A stretch of DNA of 64,000 nucleotides. Source: Acidobacteriota bacterium (GTDB taxonomy: Bacteria; Acidobacteriota; Terriglobia; Acidiferrales; UBA7541). Shown in pieces: positions 62,705 through 64,000 of the stretch. Made by a program: the position numbers and the translations under genes. The notes beneath the pieces were generated by a model. That model saw nothing but the letters and a program-made list of their open reading frames with translations. It was not told the origin of the DNA and ran no database searches. The stretch is taken from positions 1-64,000 of the forward strand of contig JAJPIE010000044.1 of the NCBI GenBank assembly GCA_021324935.1. The letters run 5' to 3'. How positions within the stretch are numbered: the first letter of the stretch is position 1; the number at the start of each line of letters is the position of its first letter.

Positions 62705-63715
62705 TTACCTCCAAAACCGGAAGAAACGAGAAGCGGATCTGCGATGGCGAGAGAAATCGAGGCCGCGGCGGGCGTTGCGGCGTGCGCATTCAGCGGCGTC
62801 GGGGTGGGGGATGTTTTTGGAGAGGTCCTGGGAGCCGGGAGGGAGAGTGAGGTCGATGGGATGGAAGTGGTTGTAGAAATCGGGGGGAAGCTGGGAAGGC
62901 GAGGAGGCAGAGCAGCCGGAAGATTTATCGGGGGACGAGGATATTGCCGAGTGGCTGGATTTTTTGGCGGGGGATTTGACGGAGGAAGGAACATCGGTTG
63001 CGGCGAGAGGAGCCGACGCGGCGCTGGTAGCCGGGGTCCCTCCGCTGCAGGCAGCAGAATTCGCGGGCTTGCGGTCAGGATGAGAGAGCAAAGAGCCGCC
63101 AGCGGGGAGAGACGCGGCAGAAGAGGGCGTAGAAGAGTTCGCGGGTGTTGGGAGTGAAGCGGCTCCGGCAGAAGCGGGGACGATGGCGGGGGATAGTTGT
63201 TCGGAAGTGCCAGAGGCAGGGAAAAGATTGGGGGCGGAGGGAGTTATCGCCGTGGGCGACGGCGGATCGTCGGGGCCGGAGCGGTCGGGACGGGGGATGT
63301 TCCAGTTGGAGTGGGTTTTGCGGCGGACTTCCTGGGCTTCGCGTTCCGCGCGTTCCTCGCGAATTTTCTGGTGGAAGGCGATTTCGCGCTGGCCGCGCTG
63401 GAGGATCTGGCAAAGATAGGCGTAGGAGCAGGATTCCTTGGGAGTGAGGCGCCCCTGGACGCGGAGGAGGGTGACCTTGGTGAGGAAATTGTTGATTTGC
63501 TCGGGAGTGGAGAGCGAGCCGGCGGCTTCGGTGAGTTCGGCGATGAGGAGCTGTTCGGGCTTGGGCTTGTGGGTGAGGCAGAACTGGGGACTGGTGGAAC
63601 AGATGGGCTGGGAGCAGCGGCGTCCGGCGGGGGAGAGATGCTCGCAGCGGGGAAAGGGGAGGTTGGATTCCTGCTTTGGTTCCGATTTGAAAAAGAGTTC
63701 ACTGATGGCTTTCAT
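62705..63715 (-). CDS. Unrecognised protein with N-terminal Cys/His cluster and Pro/Ser-rich tail
   Basis: A 336-residue protein starting at an ATG (63715) after AAGGAG. Residues 20-50 contain C-E-H-L-S-P-A-G-R-R-C-S-Q-P-I-C and F-C-L-T-H, spacing suited to one zinc ion. A helical region follows to about 130 ('LSTPEQINNFLTKVTLLRVQ', 'SYAYLCQILQRGQREIAFHQ'). The remaining 200 residues are low-complexity Ser/Pro/Ala, then a basic end. A copy of the GGTAGCCGGGGTCCCTCC repeat lies inside the tail, where it encodes G-G-T-P-A-T-S. I do not recognise the family. It is convergent with the efflux gene, three bases from its stop. Confidence 0.6.
   Translation of the reverse strand: MKAISELFFKSEPKQESNLPFPRCEHLSPAGRRCSQPICSTSPQFCLTHKPKPEQLLIAELTEAAGSLSTPEQINNFLTKVTLLRVQGRLTPKESCSYAYLCQILQRGQREIAFHQKIREERAEREAQEVRRKTHSNWNIPRPDRSGPDDPPSPTAITPSAPNLFPASGTSEQLSPAIVPASAGAASLPTPANSSTPSSAASLPAGGSLLSHPDRKPANSAACSGGTPATSAASAPLAATDVPSSVKSPAKKSSHSAISSSPDKSSGCSASSPSQLPPDFYNHFHPIDLTLPPGSQDLSKNIPHPDAAECARRNARRGLDFSRHRRSASRFFRFWR
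63026..63043 (+). repeat. GGTAGCCGGGGTCCCTCC repeat, copy 2 (inside a gene)
   Basis: Identical over 18 bases to the minus-strand copy at 50863-50880. It is located antisense within the tail of the gene at 62705. Confidence 0.6.
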
Positions 63716-64000
63716 TGTTTCGCTCCTTGGAATTTTGGTTTGGGAAATCGTTTTGGGGTACCCCTGGGGTTGGCGTAAGAGTGGCAGTGAAAGGAGTTAG
63801 CTGTGAGCCGTAAGCCGCAAGCAAGAGGAGGGGAGTGCCGGCGATGGCGCTGATTCCAACGAGGTGGGCCTGGGGAGCGGTGGTAGCGGGTGTTCCTCCG
63901 CACCGCGGCCGACGTACAAGCCGCGCGAACGGGAGAGAAAATGGGCCGCTCTGGCCGGGGCGACAAAGAAGAGAAGAGCGAGGGCAGAGGCGGGCGCACA
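63716..64000. other. Right-edge region with a third repeat copy
   Basis: 285 bases upstream of the last gene. It contains GGTAGCGGGTGTTCCTCCGC from 63882, a divergent member of the second repeat family, followed by a CCGCGG palindrome. No gene could be supported before the window ends. Confidence 0.45.

Noticed and set aside
63712..63999. Minus-strand frame at the right edge
   Set aside because: Low-complexity Arg/Pro composition, overlaps the ribosome-binding site of the gene at 62705, and contains a repeat copy.

Overview
The window looks like a chromosomal segment of a GC-rich, aerobic, Gram-negative-type bacterium, most probably an Acidobacteriota (Terriglobia-like) genome. This rests on several features together: paired Ser/Thr kinases carrying TPR tails, PEP-CTERM sorted proteins, a caa3-type oxidase operon joined to a Rieske/cytochrome b module, many secreted beta-propeller and Ig-like proteins, and families of GTAG-headed palindromic repeats between genes. 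The phylum call is inference; there is no rRNA or tRNA gene to anchor it.

Layout. 1-1787: the end of a large secreted Ig/DUF11-type protein and a PEP-CTERM protein. 1865-5488 (-): Ser/Thr kinase with TolB-like and TPR domains. 5975-13845 (+): one respiratory operon, coxB(with fused cytochrome c)-coxA-coxC-membrane protein-dihaem lipoprotein-Rieske-cytochrome b(with fused cytochrome c)-ctaG. 14025-14612 (-): a second PEP-CTERM gene with a good sigma-54 promoter and an intrinsic terminator. 15015-17906 (-): a paralogous kinase-TPR protein.

18233-29664 (+) is the most unusual part. A PqqD-like protein, a radical SAM/SPASM peptide maturase with a Cys-rich tail, a 61-residue Cys peptide with three C-[KR]-T-F repeats and a C-terminal Ser, and an HprK-like P-loop protein are followed by a 2630-residue protein. 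That protein joins a signal-peptidase-like (S24/S26) domain to a secreted repeat region and a gingipain-type (C25) peptidase. A FecR-like secreted protein closes the set. The whole reads as a RiPP-type (ribosomally made, post-translationally modified peptide) system coupled to a surface protease.

29900-32764 (-): three-gene proton-translocating transhydrogenase (pntA1-pntA2-pntB). 33465-43948: propeller/CehA-type hydrolase, orphan IorB-like molybdoenzyme, small esterase, a toxin-antitoxin pair whose antitoxin has an in-frame stop, M29-like aminopeptidase, and dipeptidyl peptidase IV. 44078-47847 (-): three adjacent ATP-dependent ligases (YbdK-like GCS2, ATP-grasp, second ATP-grasp-like), probably a small-peptide or amide pathway. 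47988-56585: RibD/DHFR-like reductase, two secreted propeller proteins, an ABC half-transporter with three FHA domains, and an aminotransferase. 56861-60641: zinc-ribbon protein, a candidate structured RNA, rpsU, glgC and eno. 60701-63715: remnant of a YhhN gene, a DHA2 efflux pump and an unrecognised Cys/His-motif protein. No CRISPR array, tRNA, rRNA, insertion sequence or phage gene was seen.
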